Source: Elgaria multicarinata webbii
Lineage: Eukaryota > Chordata > Lepidosauria > Squamata > Anguidae
Length of the DNA stretch: 64,000 nt
Assembly (NCBI RefSeq): GCF_023053635.1
Contig: NC_086192.1
Span: 15,600,001 to 15,664,000, forward strand
Direction: 5' to 3'
Part shown: one piece after another, positions 10,949 through 23,853 of the stretch
How the letters are laid out: every line of letters starts with the position of its first letter
How positions within the stretch are numbered: the first letter of the stretch is position 1
The notes under the pieces: model-generated
The model's database searches: none
Told to the model about the DNA's origin: nothing
What the model saw: only the letters and a program-made list of their open reading frames with translations
Translations under genes and position numbers: made by a program

Positions 10949-11559
10949 AGAAACGATTTTCTTTTAATTAACAGAATTTCGTTCTGCTTGCACCGATTTG
11001 CACTAGTTTATTCGCACTGGCGCTGATTCGCATTCACTAACACACATTAGCACATCCACGCTAGTCTGACTTAGCACAAATCGGGGCCCCAAAGTGAAAA
11101 ACCGGTCAGCACGTCTGCAGAATCTGCATGACATGGGAACAGCCAGTCCACTTTGGAATCCCGAGTTCGGATTCATAGGAAGCCTAGCTCGTTTGAACCC
11201 CTTTCCGTATTTCTACGACATCCCTGCTTTTAGGAGATCGGCTGTATTATTTCCAGTCCCACACTCTGATGGCCTTTAAGTGTTGTTTTACCCCACTGCT
11301 TTACGTTAAGCGCCCCTGAGCTCCAATTGATGGTGAGCGTGGCTGAAAGCGTGCGCATGTGCGCGGAAGGGACGTTGCATTTTTTAAAAAAAAATGGAAG
11401 GGGATTTATTGTATTTGACAGTAGCATTTGCTCTGTGCGATCGCAGAGAGTTTTGTTGGTAGTGAAGCAAGGAGACGAGGGTGTGTGGAAATCAATCTTT
11501 TTCGTGGGTTCCTTGAATTCCTCAAACTCAGGTTGACTTTTGACGTCAGCGAGCGGCTC

Positions 11560-11828
11560 CGGGAAGGGTTAACTCAGCAGGGGAGCCAACCTTGACTGAC
11601 TGCCCACTTCTGTGCGGCCCCCGCGGCCAGCAAATCAGCAGCGGCCTCCACCCTGCTCCTCCCCACCCAGGCCTGCTGAAAAGGACCGTGCTGCGGGCAG
11701 CTTTCTCTCTACTCACAGCTGCCAGCCACTGAATCCCCCCTTCCAAGATGGCCCAACTCCGGGTGCCAGGTGGCGAACTCCAGAACGACCTCATCTTCCT
11801 CTCCCACAACAGGAAGGGCCCCAAAAAG
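11560..11828 (+). promoter_or_regulatory. PSPH: GC-rich 5' flank of PSPH coding exon 1
   Basis: GC-rich sequence precedes the PSPH start, and a polypyrimidine tract with AG at 11811-11812 could be the acceptor for an upstream noncoding exon. Alternatively transcription starts here and the in-frame ATG at 11748 is used, adding 27 residues beginning MAQLRVPGG. Mammalian PSPH has noncoding upstream exons, which favours the splice-acceptor reading. No TATA box stands out. Confidence 0.4.
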
Positions 11829-14800
11829 ATGTCCTCTCTCATGGAGCTGAAGGAGGTCTTCCAGAGTGCCGACGCCGTCTGCTTCGACGTGGACAGCACC
11901 GTCATCCGGGAGGAAGGCATCGACGAGCTGGCCAAGTTCTGCGGCGTCGGGGACGCGGTGGCAGAGATGTACGTATGGCCGTCCTGCAGTGGGTCCCGTG
12001 GAGCATAGAGCGAGCTGGAGGTTTGCTCTCCTGGCGTCCAGCGGGGCTAGCTCCGAGGGTGGGCATGGGTGGGCGCTGGCCGAGGGCCCATTCATCACAG
12101 CAGGGGCCCACTGGAGCCGCTCCTCCTCCTCCTCCCCTTTTGCACCCTGCTTGTTCACCTGCGTCTTCCTGTGGTTCAGACAACCACGGTGGTGGTGAGG
12201 AGCAGAAGATGCCGCGGCCTCCTGGCTCACCTTGACACCACCTCACAAGGTGGTGGAGGAGGAGGGAGCCGGTGAGATGGTAGAGTCACTGAGGGAGGGC
12301 CCCCATTGAGGGTGCTTTGCCCAGGGGACCCCAAAAACTTGGAGCTGGCACTATTGTTCAGCTCCATCGCTGGCCTGGACTCGACCCCTTGAACAGCTGA
12401 TTCCTTCAGCTGGAGACGTCAGAGACAGCCGGGCCTTGTGTGATGCTGGCTGGCAGGAGAAGCCGATAAGAGGAATGATCATTTTTGCGTTCCTGCCGCA
12501 AATGATTGACGTGGGTGTGCGCAGCAGAAGGGCAAGTAAGAAAGCGTCCCACTGCGGTGAATAGCAGCTTTAAACAGCAGGTGCTTTCAAGAACCTGCTT
12601 ACGGTTTTGCCAGGGACATCCTTGGAAGAAGATGTGGGACGGTCCAGCTCCTCTTACGTTCTCATAACAAATCGGAACGCTTTGCAATAGGTTTAACGAC
12701 ACCACGCCGGATCGTGTACACAGGATCCCCACTCCCACCCTGAAAGGTTTCCTTCTTCCCCTTAAAAGCCTGATCTGGATTTCTCTGAATCTCAATCCAG
12801 GACTCGCAGGGCGATGGGCGGTTCTGTAACATTCAAGGCAGCTTTAACTGCCCGGCTCGGCCTCATTCGCCCCTCGTACGAACAAGTGCAGAAATTAATA
12901 TCAGAACACCCGCCCCAGCTCACGCCGGGAATACGGTAAGACGTCTTCTAAAACTTACTATATTCTGCAATCATCTATGAATTCCAAGACATGAGGCTTT
13001 AGGATAGATTCCTGCATTGAATCATAGAATAGCAGAGTTGGAAGGGCCCTACAAGGCCATAAGTCCAACCCCCTGCTCAATGCAGGAATCCACCCTAAAG
13101 CATCCCTGACAGATGGCTGTCCAGCTGCCTCTTGAATGCCTCTAGTGTGGGAGAGCCCACAACCTCTCTAGGTAACTGATTCCATTGTCGTACTGATCTA
13201 ACAGTCAGGAAGTTTTTCCTGATGTCCAGCTGGAATCTGGCTTCCTTTAACATGAGTCCATTATTCCGTGTCCTGCACTCTGGGAGGATCGAGAAGAGAT
13301 CCTGGCCCTCCTCTGTGTGACAACCTTTGAAGTATTTGAAGAGTGCTATCATATCTCCCGTCAATCCTCTCTTCTCCAGGCTAAACATGCCCAGTTCTTT
13401 CAGTCTCTCTTCATAGGGCTTTGTTTCCAGACCCCTGATCATTCTGGTTGCCCTCCTCTGAACACGCTCCAGCTTGTCTGCGTCCTTCTTGAATTGTGGA
13501 GCCCAGAACTGGACGCAATTGAGCAGGGGGTTGGACTCGATGGCCTTTTAGGCCCCTTCCAACTCTACTATTCTATGATTGTATGAGATCCCGTGATGAC
13601 TTCTTCTCATGAAGAATTGACTGTAGTATTACACAGGGGGAAATGAAAGGGAGGCCCTAAAAGAATGAATTTCTCCTTTGCCCACACTGAACGAGGCAGG
13701 GAGAAGCAATGTTACGTTTTCAGTTGGGGAGATCTGTGTTTTTATCTCTCTTCTGTTCTGCTGGGGCAAGTTTGTGAGAGCAAAATAGCAACTTTCTTGC
13801 TTAAGGGGCAATATTTCTCTGAAAATCAATTGTGCAACATTGGCAAAAACACTAAACAAAGTGGTATGTGGATGAAATTTTCCAGGATCTACTGCAGCTT
13901 CTGTTTGCTTCAGTGACCTTTGTGGAGCAGATGTTCCAAGTAAATTGGACTTTAAATTCCTAATCCTTACGGGTTCCAGAGAAAATAAAAAGGTGGGATT
14001 GTAGAGAACCACAAAGGGCTCTGCACAAATGCAGGATTGCTCGGTCACCAGTACCCAAGAAAGAAAAGCTCAGAGTGTAGAGGAAGATCTGTGAGGGACC
14101 CCTTTCCAACTTAAATCTCTGGGCCTACTGTATCTTTCACTTATTTGAAGACTTGTTCCTGAGCCCCCCTCTGTGACCCCAAAGGTGCCTTTGTTGCATG
14201 CACTGACTGTGTTGATCTATGAATAGTGTTTAAATACAGGCTAGAAAGCAAACGCGCTCTGTTTTGAAGAATCGGTTCCTCTCCCCATCTCGGTGTCACC
14301 CCTGACATTGTGGCCTGTGTTCTTTTCCTTAAAGGGAACTGGTCAACCGGCTTCACCAGCGAGGAGTCCAGGTCTTCTTAATCTCCGGAGGGTTTCAGAG
14401 CATTGTCGAACACGTCGCTTCGCAGCTAAATATTCCGGCAGCAAATGTATTTGCCAACCGGTTGAAGTTCTACTTTAACGGTAAGATTTCCCAGATGGCA
14501 GCATCCAGAGGAAATTTGGGGGGTGGACCTCCATGGGGATGGATCATGGTGATGCACAGTATGGAGTAATAAACAATGAAAGAGCCCCACAGATTAATCC
14601 ATACTAGAATTCTGCAAGAAAATGCAGAGGGCAAAATCGTATCCCATTCAGAGGAGCCAAATGTGTAGGGATTCCTTCAACGAATCCCTATCAAAATATC
14701 CATGCAAGCATAAACAAGAATGCCTTCTTTCTGCCGAAATCTACATGAAAAAAAGCCCTCTTCCATCACCCAGATCTGTTCTTCTGATGTTCAGAATCCT

Positions 14801-17800
14801 CTATTCGGCTTCCTAGGCTACACATTTAGCCAAGCTTGGATCTGGTACAAAACTGTTTCTACCAAGGAACCTTTGGAGTTATCATTCTCTGCCTGAGAGG
14901 CCTAAACCCTTTCACAGGGGCTTTGGCACTGCAGTCTTCTTGATTGGCACCTATTAAAGCACCCTTCCCTAACGTGGTGCCCTCCAGATGTGTGTGACTA
15001 CAACTCCAAGCAGCCCCCAGCCAGCCATGATCAAAGGTCCCAAAAATCCCAAGGCCAAAATCCATAAACATGCAAGAGACATGAGAGCACTCTTCAAATA
15101 CTTGAAAGGTTGTCACACAGAGGAGGGCCAGGATCTCTTCTCGATTCTCCCAGAGTGCAGGACACGGAATAACGGGCTCAAGTTAAAGGAAGCCAGATTC
15201 TGGCTGGACATCAGGAAAAACTTCCTGACTGTTAGAGCAGTACGACAATGGAACCCGTTACCCAGGGAGGTTGTGGGCTCTCCCACACTAGAGGCCTTCA
15301 AGAGGCAGCTGGACAAGCATCTGTCAGGGATGCTTTAGGGTGGATTCCTGCATTGAACAGGGGATTGGACTCGATGGCCTTGTAGGCCCCTTCCAACTCT
15401 GCTATTCTATGATTCTATGAAGCTTCTGAGCTCTCCAGAACTCTTCATCAGGCTAAGTGAGTTCTGGAGAACTCAAAAGCCTACACATTTTTGTGGGGGG
15501 TTGTGGAGAACAGGGAATTTTAGCAGGTGTGTGTCAAGCGGCACTTCTCGTAGAACAGAGAAGAAAGAGAAATCTCCTCTTCCCACTCGCTGATCGTTTC
15601 GGTTCATCAAAAGAAGCAGGCATTGCAAACGGGCTACTGGTTGTGATCATCCAGCCTGCCTAGATGGCTGAGAATGAACAGTTCCTTCCGATGGTTAAGG
15701 TTTATCTCAGCGCTCAGGAGGAGCAAGGAGAGCTGTTGCTGAGGTCAGCACACTGACGGAGGCAGTGGCACGATCTCTTATCCACCAGCTGGCCGTGGGT
15801 TGATAAAACACAACGTCAAGGTTAAAGACTTTGTTCCGCTGACGATAATGCAGCTTTTATGGCCAGGCTCAGCGTTCAGGGATAACGGAATAAATAGGGC
15901 CACTCAAATATCAAAAGCAGTGTGTCCACGTACACCAGTTGCTGGGGAACATGGACAGGAGGGTGCCATTGCACTCGTGTCCTGCATGTGGGTTTCGTGG
16001 GTGGTCACTGTGTGAACAGAATGCTGGGCTAGATGGCCCCTTGGTCTGATCCAGCAGGGCTCTTCAGATGTTTTTAATGTTCTCGTTCTTACGTCTTAAT
16101 AAGAAGATACGTCCAGTGGACGCTTGTGGCTCCAATGAATCCGCTCCGGGTTTCAGTCCAAACCAGTCGGAACTCTAAAGGAGCTCTCCAAGGTCCTTTT
16201 AGAGTTCTGACTGGCTCGGACTAAAACCTGGAGCAGATTCACCGTCTCATGAACAGCAAAGCCAAGGATTGCTCCTCAGAGTTCTGACTGCTTCTTACTG
16301 AAGTCCAGAGCACATTTACTGCCCCACTGACATCGGAGTCACCAGCCTCCACTGACCCTTGGTCTGATCCAGCACAGCTCTTCTTCTGTTCTTATGTGGC
16401 ACAATCCCTTTTGCCACGGGGAGGAAAAAGATGGGAGGCAGGCCACGCTGGAAGACCTTGCGTGGATTTAAAGACGGGATTCCCCTTACTTTGGACACCG
16501 GCAATGCCCAGTGATGGGAGTGAGAGAGTACGATCTATAGGTCTGCTTCACCCCCTACTGAGCTATGGGGCTGGAATATAAATCACTGGGAGCTTGCTTT
16601 TAATTTCAGGGCTTGGTCTGGAATATGTAAAGGAACGAGAGACAGCAGAGCTTCTGAGCATGTAGAAACTGCCCTTCGCTCATGCATGGCCAAACTTCAT
16701 ACACTGTCATTAGCAAGGAAGGTTTCTGCACGATAGGGTGTATCTCCTAGGCCCCAAACCGGGCACTTTCCATATTGGAAAACGTTTGGAGGGAGATTCC
16801 TCTCCCTCTCCCCAATCCTTTGGATGTGTCAAACATTTAGCACCCTTGTGATCCTCCCTCACAGCTTGCTGCAGCTCCATGACTGATTTTCTCTCTGTGA
16901 TGCCCATCTAGGAGAATACGCCGGCTTTGACGAGACGCAGCCAACAGCCGAGTCGGGCGGCAAAGGACAAGTGATTAGTTACCTGAAGGAGCAGTATCAG
17001 TTTAAGAAGGTGGTTATGATCGGAGACGGAGCAACGGATATGGAAGCCTCCCCGCCCGCAGTGAGTGTCCAAAGCCGACGCTGGCTCTGTGGTTACCTTT
17101 GGGTTCTACCCTCCCTGTGAGCCCAGGGCAGTCCGGAAGTTTTCCCCAATTTTCTCCCCGTGATAAATAAGTTAGGCAGAGGGAGAGAAAGAGCCTGAGT
17201 TTTCTTGCTGCATGAGAGCTTGAACTCAGGTTTTCCAGAATCAGCCCTCTTTTCCCAGGGCAGATCTGCTTGTACAATCCAAATATTAGCAAGTTAGCCA
17301 AGTCACATATTGCAGTGCAAAGATACAAACTTCTCTCTCTCTCTCACGCACACAGATGCATGCATGCATGCAGGGATCCCTGGGCTTTTTAGGTCGGTGG
17401 GCACATCTGGAATTTTGAGTGTTGTGGGTACTCTCACAAAATGGCTGCCAAGGGGTGGGGAGTTTGCCCTTTTATAGAATGACTACCACAGTGAGCTTGT
17501 CTTGTCAGAAAACAGCTATTTCCCAGAAGGCCAAGAGGAGGGACTAAAAGGAAAGTCATTTGCCCAAGTTACAAAACACAAAAGCCTTCTTTGGAATCCA
17601 GATACTGAAAATAAAAATCAAGAGGGGCACTGGAAGAGGCGTCTGAGGGCACATTGGTTCCCACAGGCACTACGTTGAAGGCCTCTGCTCCAGCCACGGC
17701 TACACTGTCCTGGGGATAAACGCCTTTCAAGAGCCTTGTACGGCAACCACTCAGACTCTGAACATCAGCAAAACCAATCCACCACATCGTCCCCAACAGA

Positions 17801-19008
17801 AAGTAGCCGGGTGCATCTCCACCCCACCCAGCATCTCACTCCTGGAGATGACACCCCCACAGAAAATTGGAGGACCCCCACCCCACCCCGCAATCATCTA
17901 TGGGGAAAATGCAAGCAGCATAAAAAAACAAATTCTGCATGTCTTTCCTAAGGACCAGACACAATGCCTGCTCCTGGGTTAATGATTTCGGCGCTCTGTT
18001 AATGATTGCTCGTGGTATCTTCCCGGGGAGGTGAGCCAAGTCAAAAGGAACAGGTCACGGAGGCCAGGCCAGGCGTCAGGAATTGGCATTAAGGAGCCAA
18101 GTCCTTCTGCAGTTCGTGGCTGTGGCCCTGCGAAGGACGTTTTAAAGCAAGGAACGCGTCATGTCCCATCACACGGTTGGCAAAAGAGGGAGGGCGACAC
18201 AGTTGGCAGCCGCTGCTGATGCTTATGGGTAGCTGAGCCAGGAAAAACCCATTCCAGAGCCGCTCACGAGGAGTTCTGACATCACCACTTGGTCACAGAG
18301 CACTGGGAAACAGGGCAGATGACCAGAAACAGGGCTGGGCGGTGTTAAGAAACTGCATTTCATTTCCGAACAGAACCCACTCCCAAAGTCTCCTTGCCTA
18401 AAGACACCTGGCAAAAGCGGAGCGGCCATCTGCAGCTCTTGCTTTCCGCCTCCTCTGGGGCCTGGTGGCCTCATCCAATGCCACCAGTTTTGGTTTGGTG
18501 GCTACAGCACCCCCTCTCCCGGACCAAGCTAGTGGGTCAGACGATGGTGAGGGACTCGGCTGGCATTTGCAGGGTCTGTACCTCTTTCCCACACCGGCTG
18601 GGATGCTAGCCACATGAGAAGCGAGTGGCCAGGGCTTGCAGGACCAGTGCAGGGCAACATGATCTGTGTCAGGCGGTATCAGAGGTATTCCTCGCCTGCT
18701 TCCGAAGCCTCCAGGCCAGAGAGCTGCTCCACCTTCCACCGGCCAAGCTAAACCGTCCCCTGATCTGATGGGCTGCCAGGGAACCGAGGATGCCTTTCCT
18801 TTCCGTCCGCATCCTCTCGGGTCCGTGGCTCAGTCTCCTGAAGCCCACATTTCCAGACCCGGAGAACTAACCAGCCCGTCTCTTTCCGTTTGCCTAGGAC
18901 TGTTTCATCGGCTTTGGCGGCAACGTTGTGCGGAAGCAAGTCAAGGAGAAGGCCAAATGGTACATCACCCACTTTGACGAGCTACTGAAAGAACTAGAAG
19001 AACGATAA
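11829..19008 (+). CDS. PSPH: Phosphoserine phosphatase, five coding exons, complete
   Basis: Coding exons are 11829-11968, 12801-12935, 14335-14480, 16912-17060 and 18898-19008; every junction is GT-AG and the phases join to a 226-residue protein (human PSPH has 225). PSPH is a cytosolic HAD-family enzyme that hydrolyses O-phosphoserine in the last step of L-serine synthesis. Visible motifs are DVDST with nucleophile Asp20 and acid Asp22, Glu29, the cap residue Arg65, SGG at 109-111, Lys158, and the metal-binding GDGATD with Asp179 and Asp183. These are the family's catalytic residues, so the enzyme should be active. The start at 11829 was chosen because it aligns with the mammalian N-terminus and a good splice acceptor lies just upstream (AG at 11811-11812). 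An in-frame ATG at 11748 would add 27 residues if no intron is removed there. One difference is Ser187, where human has Cys after GDGATDMEA. The gene converges on NIPSNAP2, as in human. Confidence is very high. Confidence 0.97.
13019..13586 (-). mobile_element. CR1 LINE fragment with inverted 3' piece
   Basis: 13019-13520 is a minus-oriented CR1 tail reaching further 5' than the others, through the RPLIIL/CAPTSLS-type region (CACGCTCCAGCTTGTC). It is joined at GGACGCAATTGAGCAGG to a plus-oriented CR1 end (13521-13586) finishing ATTCTATGATTGTATGA. It lies in PSPH intron 2. Confidence 0.85.
15072..15420 (+). mobile_element. CR1 LINE 3' fragment
   Basis: ORF2 C-terminus ([18 protein letters not shown] to the stop at 15336-15338) and complete 3' UTR ending TATTCTATGATTCTATGA, in PSPH intron 3. 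A fold-back MITE fragment (14960-15030) lies just upstream. Confidence 0.9.
15925..16100 (+). mobile_element. CR1/L3-like LINE 3' fragment (second family)
   Basis: Contains ACCAGTTGCTGGGGAACATG and CCCCTTGGTCTGATCCAGCA, ending GTTCTCGTTCTTACG. A further scrap of the same tail is at 16350-16396. In PSPH intron 3. Confidence 0.6.
16122..16245. repeat. Fold-back repeat, unclassified
   Basis: The arms (about 16128-16185 and 16190-16243) pair through CAGTCCAAACCAGTCGGAAC and GTTCTGACTGGCTCGGACT. A single arm of the same family is at 58795-58860. Confidence 0.5.
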
Positions 19009-19066
19009 ATTATGAACTAGGGCTTATTTTATTAACACTTCTCGTAGGTAGATGTATGGTTATGCA

Positions 19067-19072
19067 ATTAAA
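19067..19072 (+). terminator. PSPH: PSPH polyadenylation signal (ATTAAA)
   Basis: ATTAAA lies 59 bases after the PSPH stop codon and is followed by a T-rich stretch (TTCTTATTGTTATTT). It is the first plausible signal downstream and would give a very short 3' UTR of about 80 bases. Confidence 0.6.
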
Positions 19073-20200
19073 CATGTTCTTATTGTTATTTGCGAAATGG
19101 AGGTGTTCGCGGCCTTTCATTTCGGGATCCCCGGCGAGCTCTTGACCTCAGGAGGGTGTTCGGGTGGGAAATGGCTGTGTGTGTCCATCCCGTCACCCGA
19201 CGCCACCCCCATGCCGTCTCAGTCATGAGGAAAACATGCCCCTCCGAAAGCCATAGCAATGCTTCACTTGACACTGGGGGATAAGGTAGGATGTAGCAGG
19301 GACATGATATGAGCACAGATCAGGGCCTTCCTGTGGTCCAGATCTGGCCTCGTCCACCTCCCTCCCAAACCACTGGTGATTTGATTGTTTCCTGGTGATT
19401 TGATTGTTCCCCACCCCACCCCATTCTAAAAAGTTGAGGATTAGGTACCGACAGTAAGAGCTTTAAGCTATAATATGCTGGCCCTGTTTTGTATTTTTGC
19501 CCCCCCATCCTTTTTGCATTTGGCCCCTCCAAGATGGAATTCCTTCCTCAGCTGAAAGATGTTCAACACCCTTCCCAAAGATGGTTCCAGTGATCCATTT
19601 CTAAGAACAGGTTTGGGGCTCTAACGACCTCAGAAGCCGCTCTGTCTTACCTGGAAGTCCAGTCCTTGAAACCCAGACAGGCGGGCTGTGTTTACACAAT
19701 GATAGCCAAAATGTACACGTTGCACATGCTCAATTCTCTGCTTTTACGATGATTTCCAAGACACGTGTGTGGGTGTGGGTGTGTCCTGCTTCAGTCACAA
19801 TTTTTGAAGCAGCTTCCAATAAATGCAAGGAACTGCCACGCTCAAATCTCACCACCGCATCTTACATATTTCAAAAACACACTATCAAAACAACTGACCA
19901 GCAGTGAAATGAACACAGACCGGCCGGCGAGCTTCAAACGCCCGTTGGAAAAACAGGAAAGTGTCACATCTCATGGGAAACATTCAAAGCCAGAACGATG
20001 CAAAGTATCCCAAGTTTGGTCACACCCTAGATTTGTAGAAGGGGCAGTATGATATTGGCAGTTTTATTTTCGATCCCTTTCCTAATTATGCCCAACAGGG
20101 AATTTGCCTTTTACATGGCACCCACACGTTGGGTCACCGGTTTCATCAAGTTGTCCACCAAAACAACCCCAAGATCTTTCTCTTGAAATTCTAAAGAGGA

Positions 20201-20203
<3 letters not shown>

Positions 20204-20239
<36 letters not shown>

Positions 20240-20345
20240 ATAACACAATACCCTATAATTGAACCTAGAAAACCTCTAATTAAACCTAGAATAACAACAC
20301 ATAATTATACCAAGAAAAAACTCTAATTGAACCTAGAATAGCAAC
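20204..20345. repeat. (AT)n microsatellite and A/T-rich tandem units
   Basis: About 15 AT units (20204-20234), then three imperfect copies of a unit containing CTCTAATTGAACCTAGAATA. Confidence 0.6.
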
Positions 20346-21636
20346 ATGAGCATGTGTAACCATGTGTGTGTATGCAAGCCCGGCCGGCCCGACTATAAAC
20401 TGTTTTTCAAAATAAGAAAGGGTAGCAAGCAGAAACATGCACACATCGGCCCATGTGCCAGCACGGTGCCCACATCACTTGCTGCTCTCTGGGTGATCAT
20501 CTGGGGGCCCCTGAAGTTTCAGGCCTCTTTGAACCACTGCTTAGGAGAAACCCTAAGGAAAGCCGCTGCCGTTTTGAGTGAGAACACACTTGCAGAGAGA
20601 GTCCTCCCAGACTAACTGCCTCTTGCTGAACTCGAGAGCTCATTGCGGGAACAATAGCGGTATTATGCCAGAGCCAGGGCGCTTGTGGGGTGCCAGGATT
20701 CTTGTTAGAGGGAATCTGAAAAGGCTCCCCCCCCCTCCACACACACACCGCTCTCTCTTCTTTTTAATCAGGCAATGAGGTTCCACCACTGAGTCTGGGC
20801 CACTCTGAACTAATGGGCTTGATGAAGTCGTCTCCTGAACCTGGGGCTCAGTCTTGTAAAATGTCTCCTAGACGAGAGCTAATTTTTTAAAAAGTGGGGT
20901 TTTTTTTCCTCCACTCCTGCTATCAAGAGAGCGAATGGAGACATTTCTCTTGTGCTTTTTCTTCTCCCAGACTTAGAATTCAGGGATAAAACTGGCTGCC
21001 AGTCAGCTCAGGAGGAGGACGAAAGGGATGTATTTCATCACATTACACACAGCGAACGTGCAAACGGCTGCCCTCAAGATATGGCAACGGCCAGCAGCTT
21101 AGATGGCTTTTATAAGGCAGAGGGCAAATTTGCGGAGAAGAGGAGGAGGAGAAGGAGGAGAACAACAGCACAATGTGCGTTGGGGCTCTTACAAGATTTC
21201 CAGTCCTGGAAAAAGGTCCCTGCCCGAAGATACTACAGTCTTAAATTTGACAGTGGGGAAGGTAACAGAAGATGGGGCAGGGTGGGGGAGTCACAGGAAG
21301 GAAGGAATATACTGTTAATACATACTTAAACATAATGCATCTGATGGAATAGGCTGAAGTCCACAAATGTTTGTGTTACAATAAAACTTAATCTTTAAAA
21401 ATATACATGTTAGCCACGAGCCTCTCTTCTCCAACAGATTTAAACTCTAGAAGTTAAGAGGAAAAGGGTGAAGAGGAAAAGACTCACAGAAAAGGTGGGT
21501 TTTGTGGAGGAATTTTAAAGGGAGAGAGGCGGTATCGCGATTAGCCATGCGAGCTAAGTACAGCCTCCATGTTTGGGGGTGTCACCTGGAGCTGAACAGA
21601 AATGGAACGGGATAGCTAGAGCTGGAGAGCACCAGG

Positions 21637-21804
21637 TCATAGAATCATAGAATCATGGAATAGCAGAGTTGGAAGGGGCCTCAAGGCCATCGAGTCCAAC
21701 CCCCTGCTCAATGCAGGAATCCACCCTAAAGCATCCCTGGCAGAGGGTTGTCCCGCTGCCTCTTGAAGGCCTCGAGTGTGGGAGAGCCCACAACCTCCCT
21801 AGGT
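21637..21804 (-). mobile_element. CR1 LINE 3' fragment
   Basis: Minus-oriented tail with three copies of the TCATAGAA-type terminal unit. Confidence 0.85.
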
Positions 21805-22424
21805 CGGGGAAGGCCACTGTAACAGAATGAACACCCCTGCCCCTATGGAACCTGAAAGTCAGAGGTAGCTCCAGATCAAGGATGGTGCTTGAGGCCTAGT
21901 GAATAACTTCTACCTGGCAAAAACAGGGTTTTTAAAAAGCCCGCCAAACTGTCAAGGCTGGTGTGCCTTCTGCTGTTCTCAGAACTGTTTTTCTCAAAAC
22001 TCACAATGTTTCATTATTCACATCTCTGACCTCTATGGCCAGTGTTTGTACAAGCTGGTCATGTTTACAGCCTGTAGCCTTAAGTCCTTGCCTGAGTTGC
22101 TCTCGAACAGCAGGAAGGAAGTAGACCCCTCCTTCCCAAAGCTGTTGCCCTGCAGATGTTTTGAAATTCAACTCCCATCAGCCCCAGTCGGCGTGGCCAG
22201 GAATGCTGGGAACTGTAGTTCAAAACATCTGGAGGGCACCAGGGAAGACTGAATTAGATTCTGTACAGACACATTGTTATTACCAACATACTCAGGCCCC
22301 TGCTCCCAAGGAGCTTACAAACTAAAAGATATAGCAGTGGTGAGCTGAAAGAGGACACAGATATGTAAATAAATATTGTAAATAAATATTGTAAATAAAT
22401 ATGCATAAATGTGCATGTTTATTT

Positions 22425-22469
22425 ACTGTGTTATCTGTACAGCACCATGTACATTGATGGTGCTATATA

Positions 22470-22524
<55 letters not shown>

Positions 22525-22525
22525 T
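22425..22525 (+). repeat. LINE 3' tail ending in (AAT)n
   Basis: GTACAGCACCATGTACATTG and GATGGTGCTATATAAAT run into about 17 AAT units. Confidence 0.6.
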
Positions 22526-23821
22526 GCTACTTTATGGGGAGATGCAAATATAGAAAGAATGGCTTTAATTTAAATATCAATATAATGCATTTCACCAGGT
22601 GAGCTGTCTACCTGTCTAGGGATGAAATATTGATGAGCGACTTCAAGGCCCATCTGCCTGCCCTCCCTACTTGGGGTTCTTGATCTTGAAACTGGGCTTG
22701 GACTGGACAGCCCTGTGTGTTCAAAATAGAGGACTGTCCTCAGACAGCCCTTCAGTTAGAGGACTGTGTAATAGAACACATGACCACCTGAGACAGTGAG
22801 GAAACAAGGCAGTCATGGCTAGAGGGGAATGAAAGCAGGCAAATGTTGTTACACAGAGTTGCCTGAAGTGGGAAGGGGGAAAGTAGGTGGGGTGGGGTCT
22901 GGAGCGAAGTGGGTTGGTTAGCCCAGCGTCAATTATGTGCGCCTGAAAAGAACTGGCAGCCCGCCTCATTCTGAGCATGGGTTGCACATCTTTAAAAACT
23001 TGATGACAGTTCAGGGTGAGGATTCAGGATAAGACGAAGGGAAGGATGGGGAAAAGGCCATTTGCAGGATAGGAGAGAGACAGCACCAGATCAAGTTTCC
23101 GGCAGGGAGTTCTGCACAGAGCCGAGAAAATGGGCCAAGAATGCTTCCAGGTGCCCTGCCTAAATCACAGAATTTTACAGGGGGGTGCAGGTGACATCTT
23201 CCACTTCTAGACTTCCTGGTTTTCTTACCGCTTCTTCACCTCAGAAAATCCATTAAGGAGAAATAGACGGAATGGCCGCACATGCCTTCGGACTGGTAGT
23301 GCTACGAGCCCTCTGTATAGGTCTGTGATTTGCCCGGCTTCTGCCCAAAGACCGGAACTCTCTTGGAATACTCATGGCTTCGTATTTTCAGCTACAAATC
23401 TGAAAACAAGGCGGTTAAAAGGTCTGTGAAGGATCTGCAGAGCAACAGGCAACAGTTATTGGTCTCTGGACCGTTAAATAACCGATCTGGTAATGAAGTT
23501 AGATACAGGAGACAGGAGTGCAAAGGGTCACATGGGAAAATTCCATGACTGACTGGCGGACAAAGCAAACAGCGAAGCATCAGAGCCAGCGTGGAATGTG
23601 CCTGGGACGCGTTTCAGTTGCCCGTGGGGGGTTGTCAGGTGAGGCAACTCAAATCCGTAACTTATTCCAGCTGGAAAAAAACAGGATGATATGTCCACAA
23701 AACCACTGTTCCAGCGAACAGGATGTTCAAAACAGTTTTATTTTGCTAAGCCAGCTTTGTTCAGCGGGAAAAAAACAAGACCCGTGTGGGCAACGGTCCC
23801 CCTCCCCATGGGAAACAGAAC

Positions 23822-23853
<32 letters not shown>

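Noticed and set aside
1-11560. Search for CCT6A, the usual head-to-head neighbour of PSPH in mammals
   Set aside because: No minus-strand exon resembling the CCT6A N-terminus was found, including in the GC-rich patch at 4.9-5.6 kb. It may lie further left or elsewhere.
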